NCBI RefSeq assembly: GCF_026151205.1
Contig: NC_087072.1
Coordinates: forward strand, 15,662,169 to 15,726,168
DNA from: Bolinopsis microptera
Lineage: Eukaryota > Ctenophora > Tentaculata > Lobata > Bolinopsidae
Direction: 5' to 3'
Length of the DNA stretch: 64,000 nt
The translations under genes were made by a program, and so were the position numbers. Of the stretch, positions 1-12,300 are shown piece after piece. The notes beneath the pieces were generated by a model. It ran no database searches and was not told the DNA's origin. It was given only the letters and a program-made list of their open reading frames with translations. Each line of letters opens with the position of its first letter. Position 1 is the first letter of the stretch.

Positions 1-1208
1 TTGTCTAGCACGCGCTAGCTGTGTCATTTTCTAGATATTGCCTATAGAGCCGAATGTTTATTAAAAAGTGGAGGCTTATCTTTTAACCTTTGCGGCTCAG
101 CTATCGGTGGCCCTTTTAGTAGTATCTCGAAGCTCAAGTGTAACGCGATTTATCCTTTAGCACACTCGATGTTTTAACCTTATCTAAAGGATTCATTACA
201 GCTTCTTAAATGACACGAGTGCATTAGTCTGAGGGTTGCGTCCCGAATTCGTCGTGATCATTATTCTCTTGGTCCTATGGTTACAATTCCATAGTATAAC
301 TTTAACCATAAATTCATGGTCATGATTGATGGCCAATGCTCTAACCATGTCTGCGGAACAGCCATTTGTTATGGTTATCAACCTCACTAATTTTAGGCTG
401 AGTTTAAATTAATCATAATATACAGAATTGAAAACGAAATAAAAACTGTGTAATTTGAGCTCTCGAATGCTAATATGTTTAACAGAGAGAATTGTTTTTG
501 GCTATTACCGTAGATGGACGAAAGAAGTAATTTTCTCAAAGTTGGTACAAGAAAATCTTCATGTTTCCAAAACTGGAAATATTCTTAATTCAAATAAAGT
601 TAAAAGCATAACTAAGACTCAAAACTGTAAATTTTTTCATTTAAAATTATGAAAATAAGTAATCAATCAATCAATTGAAGATGTAATTATCTATATTACA
701 TCAGCAGAAAATTCAAACAACATGATATGACACTGTATTTTAGAGAATAGTATGCCATCTGCAAAGCAAAAACTCTCAAATATAAAACACGGCGGAGATA
801 TAAGACCCAACGTGTGCACACTGACTTTTGGCCCACCCTGTATATTCACCTCTCACCTCGGTATGTACAGAGTCACAATATGAATAAATGGTAGAACAGC
901 CAACATAACAGCAGCATTAACAGGACAACAACATTAACAGGACAACAATAAAACTGGACTGCAATTAAACTGAACAACAATAAAACTGGACAACAATAAA
1001 CTTGGGCATTGACCTTTATAATGTCTAATGGTGAGCTTCTCCCACTTGGTTACATAAGCTAACATAGATACATAAAGTCAGTGCCGAAATTTTATTCGTG
1101 ATTAAAAATGCCACATCTGAGCAATTGTTCCTGTTCAATGTTCATGGATTGAGATTTGAGAAGGATGAACATTTAAAATTCATACTAAAGTATCATCTTG
1201 AATCTCGA
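1..1208. other. Non-coding AT-rich stretch, no gene seen
   Basis: No reading frame here looks coding. Around 900-1000 there is a short run of repeats built on the phrase acaacaataaaactgga. Around 820-842 the sequence ends in gcccaccctgtata, which resembles the terminal sequence of mariner-type transposons next to a TA, but no partner inverted repeat was found within the window. It may be downstream sequence of the receptor gene at 1209-2504 or an intron of HEATR1. Confidence 0.4.
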
Positions 1209-2504
1209 TCAAGCTGTCTCGTTAAAAGTAACTTTTGACATCTTTTTGTCCAAAGTAGGTGGTGCCTCCCTCACATCTCTATTGTTCAAACTTGTCTCAA
1301 CTCTTGACAATCTTCCATTCAGTACGCTGAGTTCTAGTCTTGAGTCTCTCTTGGGGACGACAGCACTCCCATTCGCGTCGGTTACAACAGAGTTCATATT
1401 CATTAATACAGTCCCACCTCCCTGGGAGGTCCTCGATGGCCTGCCCATACCAACTGAAGTGAATTCGGTAATTCTTCTCGACTTGTTCCTGATGGCTGCC
1501 TTGAGGGCTTTTCCTCTGACAATGAGGATGAGGGGATTAAAGGCAGCATTGACGAAGGGAGCAACAACACCCGTCAGAAACCTCCACATGTACTTCTTTT
1601 TCTCTTTGTCATAGAACGTTTCTGTATCGAAACCCTTCTCTTGGAAGATTTCACTACAGTGAGTAATAGGGTAGACCACGTAGACCGTGTTACATACGAA
1701 GAATAGCACTGTCATCATAAAAATTGTGATGGTGATGTCCCTCTGTACGTCCGTGTTGGTAGATTTCTCGGGCTGCATTTTCAGTAGTGTGTGTGACTGG
1801 ACCACCATACAGACAACCACTACGATAGAGGGAAAGAGATAGGGCAGACCGATAAACAGGGACACGTTCCTACATTCATTTTTCCGATGACCGGCACTTT
1901 CAGCTATTTGATACTGTCCTGGGCTGTAGAGGTATGCTTCATAGACGCTTCTATGCTGAGGTGCCTCTTCCAAGGAGATCTGGACCACTGTAAAGATAAT
2001 CCATCCCAGAATATAAACCGCGACAGCGATGACCCAGGCCCTGTTATTGATCCTGTAGAATGGTTGGATGATGTTGATGGTCCTGGCAGAAGCCACGGTC
2101 AGGTTAAGAAACACTGAGACCTTGAAAGTGACCGAGAATATGGCATAGGCCGGCAAAACAAGAGCTATGGAGGCCTCAGTGGAGTGTTTCTGTAGAAAGA
2201 GGGCCAGAGAGACAAGGAGAGCAGATATCGCTGTCAGCAGGTCAGTACTCGACACAAACAGGTACATCAAGGGCACAGTGTCTTTTCTCTTCTTGAAGTA
2301 GAAACTGATCACGAAGATGTTCAGAAGCAGAGCTTGAATTCCCAGACAGAGGTTAACTGTTGCCATCGTGTAAGTGAACCCGTCACCCAGATACCGTTTA
2401 GTGTCTGAAAAATCTGTGACTGGTGGAATCCATTCTGTTTGTGGATCTGGACTACCAGTGCCCAATGGACTAGTCACGGCAGGATTAGTTATATCCGTTA
2501 CCAT
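1209..2504 (-). CDS. Intronless seven-transmembrane (rhodopsin-like) receptor, paralogue 1
   Basis: Predicted plasma-membrane receptor of 431 residues from an ATG at 2504, with no intron. Seven hydrophobic segments lie near residues 46-70, 77-104, 113-138, 156-178, 214-238, 256-280 and 308-330, with a short extracellular N-terminus and a cytoplasmic tail of about 100 residues rich in Ser, Thr and Arg. TM7 carries NAAFNPLIL, a variant of the class A NPxxY motif lacking the Tyr. The DRY motif after TM3 is absent (SARTINIIQPFY instead), and TM6 has FFVCN rather than CWxP. The ligand is unknown. The gene at 8202-9254 encodes a clear relative: both share PFY after TM3, FPSI with VCMV in TM5 and CN in TM6. 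It may lie antisense inside a 5' intron of HEATR1, whose upstream exons were not found. The receptor class is a confident call; the subfamily is not recognised. Confidence 0.85.
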   Translation of the reverse strand: MVTDITNPAVTSPLGTGSPDPQTEWIPPVTDFSDTKRYLGDGFTYTMATVNLCLGIQALLLNIFVISFYFKKRKDTVPLMYLFVSSTDLLTAISALLVSLALFLQKHSTEASIALVLPAYAIFSVTFKVSVFLNLTVASARTINIIQPFYRINNRAWVIAVAVYILGWIIFTVVQISLEEAPQHRSVYEAYLYSPGQYQIAESAGHRKNECRNVSLFIGLPYLFPSIVVVVCMVVQSHTLLKMQPEKSTNTDVQRDITITIFMMTVLFFVCNTVYVVYPITHCSEIFQEKGFDTETFYDKEKKKYMWRFLTGVVAPFVNAAFNPLILIVRGKALKAAIRNKSRRITEFTSVGMGRPSRTSQGGGTVLMNMNSVVTDANGSAVVPKRDSRLELSVLNGRLSRVETSLNNRDVREAPPTLDKKMSKVTFNETA

Positions 2505-3624
2505 TTTCCTTTCCTGGGTAGAATAATTGTCAGATTAAAAGTCATATTACTCCAAGTGTTATCATTGCTAGTCAAACATCTAAAATTTCAAAATATACGA
2601 ACTCCGCAGTTGAGGTTGATTTGAGGGAACATTGTGTGCATGATACTATTTATCGTCCACGGTTTCAAGATTTGAAACGGTCGATTAGTAAGCGGTGATA
2701 CTATTGGCGACATTTTAATAAGTAATAAGTTTCGACTATATTGTAAATAAATATTGCATTAAAATCACAAACGGTCACGTCCGGTCACTAAGAAGTACAG
2801 TACTAATAATAATGCACTCCTTATTGAAATATTGTAATAAGTAATACGTTTTATCTATCTAAATTCAATATTGGATTTAAGTCACAAAAGAAAAAGCGCA
2901 GTGCAATTAGTGACTTTTAGATAAGTAATAAGTTTCAAATATCTTAATACAGTATTGCATTAAAATAACAAAAGGTCGCTAATAAGAAGTGCAGTTCAGG
3001 AAAATAATTCGATGACTTAATCTAGAACATAATCGTTAAATACATCATCGTATGTATGTTAAGGATGTTCATTCCAATTACATATTTTATGCTACGAAGA
3101 TCATCAGTCTCTGGAGAGTGAATACCGTTCATATTTTTAGCAACTCAGTATTGTTTTCAATCAAAAAAGGTAGGCGTGCGCGTTGTTGTTATTGTTGTTG
3201 TTGCTGTGACAACCACCAACCAGGATACACGATATTTAATCGAATACTTCCTGGTATAACTATGAGTTCACGCGGTAAGAAATGATCATTGGCTTGTGTA
3301 AAGACGAGAGGAAAATTAACAACTAGAACTTTAGAACTAGTAATTGCCCGACCTTCTTTTACTTTAGCGAAGGACCTTCACTACTGAACATGTAATGATG
3401 TACTGTTCTTAAGAAAATTATGCATAATTTTAATCACGAAAGGAAAATAAATACATAAAATTAAAAATACCCAGCCTTTCTATGGAAGCTCAATGTCCAT
3501 CAAGAATCACTACATTTTGTACCCATCTGCAACCTAAATCACAGAGAATCGTCACAGTCATTAGTCAAGTTATCAAATCTGGAAGTTATACTTATACTTA
3601 ACATACCAAGAGTAGGACTTTTGC
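2505..3624. other. Upstream region of receptor 1, no gene seen
   Basis: AT-rich sequence with partly repeated phrases (ataagtaataagttt and related forms near 2720, 2840 and 2930), suggesting an old degenerate tandem duplication, and a GTT-rich microsatellite near 3181-3210. It should contain the promoter of the receptor gene at 1209-2504, but no core element can be named with confidence. Confidence 0.35.
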
Positions 3625-4418
3625 CAGAGTTGAAAAATAGGTATTTAACGTATTTTATAAAATATCAAAAAAACTTTAAATACGGCGTATTTTATTTTCG
3701 CTGAATAAAATTCGTTAAAATACGTTACAAGTGATTTTGTAGCATTAAGAGCTCCAATGAAATAATAAGTACTATTTCTAATTATACAAGTTAAAAGTTT
3801 GATTAAAACTCGCGTATCTCTGTAGTTGATCACCTCGCGTATGATTTAAGGGAACTGTGCACGTGCTAAAGCGTACCAAAGCGTGCAAATACGAATTATT
3901 GCGCGCTAAAATTCTGAGCCTCGTCTGTAGTGCTTCTGCCTGTGAAACTAACTGGTCCTCTTGGGAATATATTGTTGATAAACGCAGAAATAGACTAGCA
4001 ACGGATAAGGCCATAAAGCTAGTAGGCATTAATGCCAACCTTCGACTTATCCAAAACATGGAGAAATGTGATTTCAATGATGATTACGATTCATCTGAGT
4101 AATTGTGTTCTTAATTGTGTATTTATTGAAACTTTTTTACGGACGATTTTCTACACAAATATGAATATTTTTCTGCGTTCAATTCCAAAAGTAAATTCCA
4201 ATCCCGTTCAAGGGAACAAAATAAATGAAATTGAATCGTAATGACGATGTGTCTGAAAAAATTGCGAACGAAAGACATAACTTATTAAGTTTTTGAATGC
4301 AATTACGAAAAAAATAGGCAAACGTATTTTAACGTATTTTTGACGTATTTTATTTCTAAGCAAAAAAACGTTAAATACGGCGTATTTAAAAAATTATCTC
4401 ACGTATTTTTCAACTCTG
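3625..4418 (+). mobile_element. Decayed hAT-family DNA transposon with transposase C-terminal remnant
   Basis: The ends are inverted repeats starting CAGAGTTGAAAAAT on the left and ending in its complement on the right, followed by AT-rich subterminal repeats built on aaatacggcgtattt. Flanks are acttttgc on the left and, two bases beyond the right end, tcttttgc, which may be an eroded 8-bp target duplication as expected of hAT elements. Inside, an 81-codon open frame (3857-4102) reads ACETNWSSWEYIVDKRRNRL followed by KLVGINANLRL. That matches the C-terminal dimerisation region of hAT transposases, with the usual Ser-rich stretch, the ERxWS-like motif, the KxRNRL motif and a terminal NLRL. The rest of the transposase is missing, so this is a non-autonomous deletion derivative. 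Confidence 0.7.
3857..4102 (+). pseudogene. hAT transposase C-terminal fragment
   Basis: Remnant of a transposase inside the element at 3625-4418. Residues about 27-65 of the open frame match the hAT dimerisation domain (WS motif, KRRNRL, NLRL). The first 25 residues are not convincingly conserved. There is no catalytic domain, so the product could not transpose DNA. Identification is from pattern recognition of the family and was not aligned. Confidence 0.6.
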
Positions 4419-6342
4419 AGTCTTTTGCCCTACGATAAAAACCACCATCTTATGGCTACGCTTAATTCAACGTGTAATATACACTGCAGAACATGTCCAT
4501 TGTCCTGTCCTCTGTCAACTTTGAGTTGTAAGCTTGACACAATGGTGCTGGGAACTGGTACACCAGCAGGGCGGGGGAGGAGCACCAGTTGCCAATTATA
4601 GAGTTATAGCTAAAGACTAGTCAGCTCCTCTTGAATAACAATGCAATTTGACTGGAGAAGTACTGGCATTTTAGGAACATAGACTTCGGTTCAATATCAA
4701 ATGGTGGATATATTATTATTAAACGTTAAGAATTTAAGATACAGGAAAATATTTATTCAACAGCGGCTGGATCTTCAGCCGGAGTGACTCCAAACTGAAG
4801 ATGCACAAAGTTAAGTTGTGCATTAATTATGCCACTCATTGCCATTATTGACCCTAACGACTGTTAAATTGATACCTCTTAGTTAACAAGAATACGAAGC
4901 ATCTGGTCACAGTATCATCTAATCGCCTTCTGGCTACAGAAACAAAATGCTCAATATACACTAAAATGAAAATGTTAAGTTGTGCATTAATTATGCCACT
5001 CATTGCCATTATTGACCCTAACGACTGTTAAATTGATCCCACATAGTCAGCAAAAATACATCTGGTCACAGCATCATCTAAATCTAAACGCTTTCCGGCC
5101 ACAAACATTCAACCACTACAAAATGCACATTCTAAAATGAAAATGCTTGCAAAATGCATTATATTATATTCAAAGTATCAAGATTACTTCCGGATGATTA
5201 CGAAATATACCCAAACTTTTCCGGGCCCGCAATCACCATTATGTCATCATCATAACACAGTGACAAAACATATCGTTCAATGTAAAAATGCAGTAGAGCG
5301 GCTGTCAAATACCGGCTGTGACCAGGTGCAGGGTTGTCAACTGGGCACTAGTAGGCGGGCCAGCAAGAACCGGTAAGGAATAAGGAAACCAGTATAACAC
5401 CACCCGGCTGGATGCTGCGTTTAATGACAGGTAGTATGCCAATAAATAGCTTGTATATGTCTGGTGGAGAGTAATGATTATTACAAATTAGTGGCAACTT
5501 GGCCGGAGCCAAAGTAAACCTAGGTATTGGGCATTTTCAGGCACCGGACTAAAGCTCTTGTCAGGGTGTTTAGGTCGAGTGGTGACTGTTAAAATTTGAC
5601 GGCCTGCAACGTCATAATAGTTTCTATACCAACCTTAATTTTCTATTAAAGTTTAGTCCAGACGTTTAGCGATCACAAAGGATCTTACGTGGCTAAGGCA
5701 AAAAACGAGAGTGATCCATCACAACCCATTATCGTCTATTGACTAAACAATCCTTAGTCGCTTCACGCCCGCAAAGGCTCTGCCTGCTGCCTGCTAATGA
5801 TGAACTTGCCAAAAAAGATTCTATTATTAACCGTAAAAGATAGCTTAAAGCTTGATCGTGAACTATAAACTCAACAGCGCAACATATAGCTTGCAATTAA
5901 CCGTGCAAAGATATAAAACAACTCTAATTAAATCAAAGCTTTTAATTATGCCCCTACTCATTTTTTGTAATTTATTTGGTGACTCTGAGCTCTAACAACT
6001 GACAAAACATCTGTACGTGCTTAGTCTAAATAAGCGCCGTTAGTCCAAATAAAAGTTTACTCCTCGAAAATTATAATTTTCAAACTGTCTGATGACGCTT
6101 AAAAGCCTTTCAGCTAGTCAGAATATGAATGAAAGGGAGACCTGAAGAAGAGCACTATTCATAGTCCAGACTGCACCAGATGCTAATGAAAGGGCCATCT
6201 AGGAACAACTTGTTAAAAACTTTTTTTCGGGGAGACTGTTTTAGCTCCATTTCCTCCGCAGCTGACGTCCATTAAATGAGTTTGTAACATAACAATTTGT
6301 TAACTTGTCAAAAACACAATGACAAACCTACTCTACCCTCAG
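4419..6342. other. Non-coding region upstream of the first recognised HEATR1 exon
   Basis: Holds the 164-bp tandem duplication near 4795-5130 and otherwise AT-rich sequence. A splice-donor-like site follows an open stretch near 5371 (aaccg then gtaagg), but the encoded residues do not resemble HEATR1 and the exon is not called. If HEATR1 is intact its earlier exons lie here or beyond the left edge. None was recognised. Confidence 0.35.
4795..5135. repeat. 164-bp tandem duplication, two copies
   Basis: The phrase gttaagttgtgcattaatta and about 75 following bases occur at 4810 and again at 4974, exactly 164 bp apart. Later parts of each copy (catctggtcacag, catctaa, ctaaaatgaaaatg) also match with small indels. 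No coding potential. Confidence 0.75.
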
Positions 6343-9300
6343 GGAGCAGCGAATGACGAGTTAGCTACCACCCTGTTCGAAATACTGCCAACTCAAAAGG
6401 GCAGCGAGGAGGATATAGTGACCCTGTTAACAACCGTGTGCACTAAACTGGGAAATGAAACACCCCTCACACCCACCGCGCTCCGGGCTATCGTGGACGT
6501 GATCCGGGAAACTAACAAAGAAACACACCGACACGCACTCCACCACGGCTGTATCGTTCTGCTGTCCAAACTCGCTGCTCACTTTCCTGTCCTGGTCCTG
6601 GATCATGTGATCGCTATCTTTACATTTATGGGTGACAGCACGATGCGAATGGATGACAACTATTCTATACAGGTAGGAGACTGGCGGCCTGTCTTTGATA
6701 AGTTAGTTTTGATTGTTGCTGTGGTGTGTAATGAAGGTTTTAATTATATTATCTTCTCAGTGAAATGACATTTTAAACGATGCCTACTTTAAAATATATA
6801 GTTCATCAACTGGGATAATTGACAATTAGTTACGCCTTGTAACACAATTGTAATAATAATATATCATAGTTTATAGCTTTTAAGCAGTCGCTGTGATTAA
6901 ACCAGAGAACTGCGAACTCTCTTTTTATCATCGTGTTCGGTCCATCGTTACAGTACTTTAAAAGTACTGAGTACAACGATACACTATTCATATTATTTAT
7001 TTATCAATCACTGATACATCAACCCTGTCAGGTTCTGATTGAAGCTATCGGCACTATAGTTCCGGTTATCAAACAGAAAAAGGACATGATGAGCATTTTG
7101 AGGGTGTTCTGTGACACGCTACCCCACATTCCCTCCCACCGGGCAGATCCTATTTTTACTCTTCTGCTGGAAACATCTGGTCCTCAATATCTGTATCACG
7201 TGTTTGTTTTCGTGTTGGAACTATGCAGCAGGTCAGTAATGATCCGTCGGATCATGAGCATGTGTTTTATATGTGCAGCTCCTGTTTATAATATCAAAAG
7301 AAACTCATAATCTCATAATGAGTTCAATGTATGTTAGTTAACAACATCATACTAACTGGCTAGTGTTCTGAAAATAGTTCAAGGACAGAGCTACCATCAC
7401 AGTTTTCTAAAATCCCTTCAGAATCTTACTGAATCTTTTTCAGGGACCGAGAGCTAGCATCCCAGTTTTCCTACTTCCTTCAGAACCTCACTATCCATTT
7501 CGGCCTATCTGATCTTTTAGGAACCTCTGTTGGACTCATTAAAACACTAGCAGCATTGCCGGATAAACTGACGAAAATGGTTTGCTGCATAAAATAAAAA
7601 CGTTTTGAGAATTGAGTAATTTCTAATTTAAAAGAAAGGTAAATCAACATTTTACGTCTATTGGGTATGCTTATTGCTTAACCGTATCGGATATCGGGAT
7701 TCTGATTTATCTTGATTTTCAGACTGGTAAGACACACAAAGTTCGCTTGGACAGTGGAGTTGATCTTAGCTTCAACGATACGAAGCATTATCATTACTTC
7801 AAACTTGGTCTGGCAACGCAACTTTACTTGCTCACCACCAACAAGCACTTCACCGGTAATGATATTCATAAAGCTCCCGATAAAAACATTTTGGGACATG
7901 TCCTAACTCTTAAGTCGCACAAAAAAAATTAATTCAGCATACGGTTAACCATTTATTAATAAATAATGATTTGTGAAAGCACTCGACGTATCACCGATTA
8001 GTAAAAAAGAAAGCTTATAATATAACAATACAAAAATGGTTTTTCATCAACGACGTTTATGAAGGAGCACTTAGCTAAAAAACACCTGTTACGTACAGTA
8101 GACCAATTGAACAAATCTTGAGTCCTTTAACTAGACATATTTCCAAATCATATGTCACACATTTACGTCGAACCATTTAATTGACATTTTAAATACTGGT
8201 GATGAACTCGACGGAGAGTAATGGAACTGAGATCTTGACTCCTGATGAGCCTGAAAAAATGATGGAGAGTCTATTCATGTACATTGCACCATTCAATCTA
8301 GTCTTGGCTGTCATTGTCCTCTTCCTTAACTCTACAATCCAAAGAGACTACTTTAGAGACAGAAAACTGCCTGCCACCTTTTTGTTCATGATCATAGCGG
8401 CTGCAGACATATTATTTGCCACTGCAGACATATACAGGAGCTCGACCGCATTAGTCTGCACGCAGCGTCATGATGCTTCGTTTCCAGCTTGGTTTACAAT
8501 GTCTTACGTCACTATAGGCTTCTGGGGTTACAACCTTTCAATATTTGCCAATGTAGTGCTTGTGGTTGTCAAGTCAGTAAATTTGTCAGCACCATTTTAT
8601 CAGCTGGAACAATGGACGATTGCCGTAGCTGTTGTAGTCGGCGGAATATTTTGGGCTTGTCTAAGCGTTACAGATGCAATATTTTTCGCAGGAAACAACA
8701 ATTTCACTTCCTTCGGCTGTAAGGAGCAATGGGAAATTTTGGAACACTACGATTTCGTTGGTACTGGAATAGCATCCGAATTTGACCCAGTTAATTCTCT
8801 CTTCATATCGAAAACGCTGGCTGTGGCTGAATATGTTTTTCCGAGTATCATAGTTTTAGTCTGCATGGTGATACAAATGGCTGCTATTAGGAAAACTCTG
8901 GGGTCCACGAGCAAGGAAATTGCCAATGAAGTTAATCTGACGGTGTTCTTAGTATCCGCTGTGTACTTCATATGCAACAGTGCTTACGGCATATTCTTCC
9001 TGACAGAGTACACCCTTCAAAGGAAAAACACATTGAGTATTGAATTCTTGATGAAACACACTCTACCCCTGTTAAACGCAGCTCTATTTCCAATCATTTT
9101 GATTTGTAGAAAAAAATCTCTGAGAACCCAGTATCTTGGTTATTGGGCTGCTGCCCTCGGCCTTCCAAAAAAGCTTCGCCGTGGAGCAGTGAAAAGGAGC
9201 AAAGATGGTCAGCAATACGATGCTGTGGCAAAGGTTGAGTCTGACTCTGATTAGGAAGACGTACCTAGCGACTGTAATATAGATTATAGAGCGTTTGACC

Positions 9301-12300
9301 AACGTATTTTATGGACTGAATGTATTTTAAAACATGCGAACAGTTGATTTTGATTCTGATTTAATGCGTATACAATCTGGATTTTATACGCCACTTTTAC
9401 TTTTAAGCTTGAAACTACATAATTTGTCATAAATCACTTAAATGTATTAATCAGGTCGATTTTAAATTCTTTTAGCTAAATTAGATCTTTTTCATTTGCC
9501 TTTATCTGTTTCTTACGTCATCGCAGTCTTACAAAGCTGTAATAAAAATAAATAATAATGTTTCTCATCGTCGTGGATAGAATGAGGCATAGTTTTAAGT
9601 TTATTTCCCCGCAAACTGACATTATATTACATGCAGCCATCTTAAATTCGGGAATTCCAAAAAATAAAGATATTAGATATTACAAAATCAGAAAATTCGA
9701 ATGGATTCTGTAATCCGTGCCAATCAAATCTTTTAGTTGAAAACTCTTCCCATCTCTAATTTAACCGACTGATAACTAAAACTTTTTGCATTTTTTAAGA
9801 AAGACAATTTTTATTTTCTCTGATGATTGCTCCAAAAGAAAATTTTGTGAGTACCTTGATGGCAGATATCAAAATATTGTAGAGAAAACTATAATCTACA
9901 TAATCTCTTCAGGATTGTTATCTGATTTCGAGAAAGATAAGGGTGACGAACAGAAGCTAGCGGAACTGATAGAACTGTCTCTTTCCATCATGATACATTA
10001 CCAAGATTCTCATGGGGACAAGTTTGTTGATATGCTCAACAAACGGTTAACTGGTAAGAAAAGTTTCGTTGTTTCTTGACACCAATGGCGTATAATCCGA
10101 TACATCACTCGCGAAGCTCTACAGCAATGCTCGTAAAACTCATATTATATTATGGGTATATTATGTAATGATTTGACCAATGGCTGAAATGGTTTAGACT
10201 TTATGGAGAAGATCTAGGCATAAGACTACTGAAAAAAAATAATGCACTATCAGCAGAAAACGGCACTGAAGCATTAACCAAAAACATAATCAAAGGTTAG
10301 CGAACCCCAAATGTGAACAGTAAAACGTAACTACTCCCTATTACTAGTGAGCTGAGTTTTGATTTACTATTTGTCGAAAGCAATGATCTGTGATTAGTTT
10401 AATAAATAGACAAAATACCCCCATTCCATGGAGCACCCACTGTGCCATGATACATTAGCTCAGACTTACTCCACTGACAATATCTAAATATGGACAAAAT
10501 TAAACGGTACCGAACTAAAATACGAAAATAGGGAGCACAAGGTTCCGGTCATATGAAATTAAAATGAAATTATGTAGACTGAGAACTCAGAACAGATATA
10601 CTGCAACTGGTTACTGTTTATACTTTTATATAAACAAACTTAATGATACCGTCGCTGCCCCTACAGCCAGAATTGCACATAATTTCGAAGCAATGATGTT
10701 ATCGCCAGATCATGAGGACTTAATCTTCCGCCCAGTTATTGCGACAACAGCCGATCGATTAAACCCTAAATGACGTCCTAGCAGGATTTAACATGTACGA
10801 ACCAATTTTGGAAGACTGTAATTTCTTGTCAGATAGCGTCATGCTGTGCGTTAGGTATTATGTCGCCCAAATCATTCGCAATAATCTGACAAATATGTGC
10901 TACCCCGGCCCGGTGTACTCATCATTTCTATCCTGTAATTTGCACCAACTGAGCAACTCAAGGCGAACTAATGAGATGAACTGTTGTAAATCTTGAATTT
11001 TCCTTGAGGCAGTCAGCCGAAAAAACAATGTTGGTTAAATTGATTAAAAGATATTAGATCATGGGGTTCATAGTACTTTCAGAATGCATCCTAAATGAAC
11101 CTGGAAATAGAAAAATGATGACTTGATGAAAACTATATTCCCTAAACTCATTTAAAGGACCCGATTTCAAAAAGTTGCCGTTATTTTACTCTAATTGTTT
11201 CCAGTATTTAAGAAGTGGTCTCTCATGCCCTGGGTGCTGGGAATGGATAATTTAATTTTGTGTTATCATAGAAAGTTATGTTTTATAACCAGATTAATTA
11301 AAGTTTTGTGATCTTGCAGGAGTGACAACAAGTGTCACAGCTGGACTACCTTCGTCTCTCTTCATCTCCGTTGTGAGAGCTCTCCTCTCCACCGACACCT
11401 CCCTCCTACACGACAAGTCCCTCAACATGCTTCTAAACAGGGTCAAAGGTTTGTGCTGCCGAACATTGTGCTGCCATGTTAGAAAACCGCGAGACAGAAA
11501 AAACACTATAAGTGTGAGGCTCAGACTTAGTGAAATATTTAGGACTTGGACAAAATATGGATAAATGTTAATTGAAACAGGTTAACTAAATATATGGGAA
11601 ACAAAGTGAATAATTATTGTACAAACGGATCCTAACCAAGAATAACTTCAGGCGAGAGTGGTTGGACGGTGGAGCTGGAGGAGAACACAGTGTCCTTACT
11701 GGACACTCTCCTTAAACTAGCTCAATCTCACAGCTTAACATGGAAAGTTCTAGACCTGCTCGTCAAGAAAATAGGTAAGTTAACATATTCGATCATGTAT
11801 CATCGCGGGCTCCTCCAGTTTAACTTTAAACTGATTGAGTGATTAACTTTTAACTGATATCAGCCCGACAAAATGCCGCTCAAAACCGAATATAGATGAA
11901 TCGTCCTTGAAAAAGCAGAGACTTAAATACTGTCTTAAAATATTCCCCGCAAGTGGGGGGTGGGGGTGACCCTTAGACCTGACGGGATTAAGTTTCGGGA
12001 CTAAGATTTCGCCGGATCGATAATTTCCAACCAGATTGAACCGGAACGGAGGAGAAATAAAATATGTCTCTAATTTGTAGCTAGGTGATAATATGTAGCT
12101 TTAAATGATTTAACACAACGTAGTAACTAACCTATAAGAACAGCCAAATTCCCTCTCAGGCTAACTAACTTAAACGCCATAAATGTAACAATTAGCACAA
12201 CCAGGCCAACACAGATTATACGGCAGTGTTTCACAAAGTGGATCCATATCTCTGATATCACAGGTTCGGAAGACATCCAATTCAAAGTAATTCAGACAAT

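Noticed and set aside
819-842. Mariner-type terminal repeat (gcccaccctgta)
   Set aside because: Only one end is seen and no transposase remnant or opposite end was found in the window.
5281-5376. Upstream HEATR1 exon ending at gtaagg
   Set aside because: The encoded residues do not match the family in any frame I tried, and there is no good acceptor.
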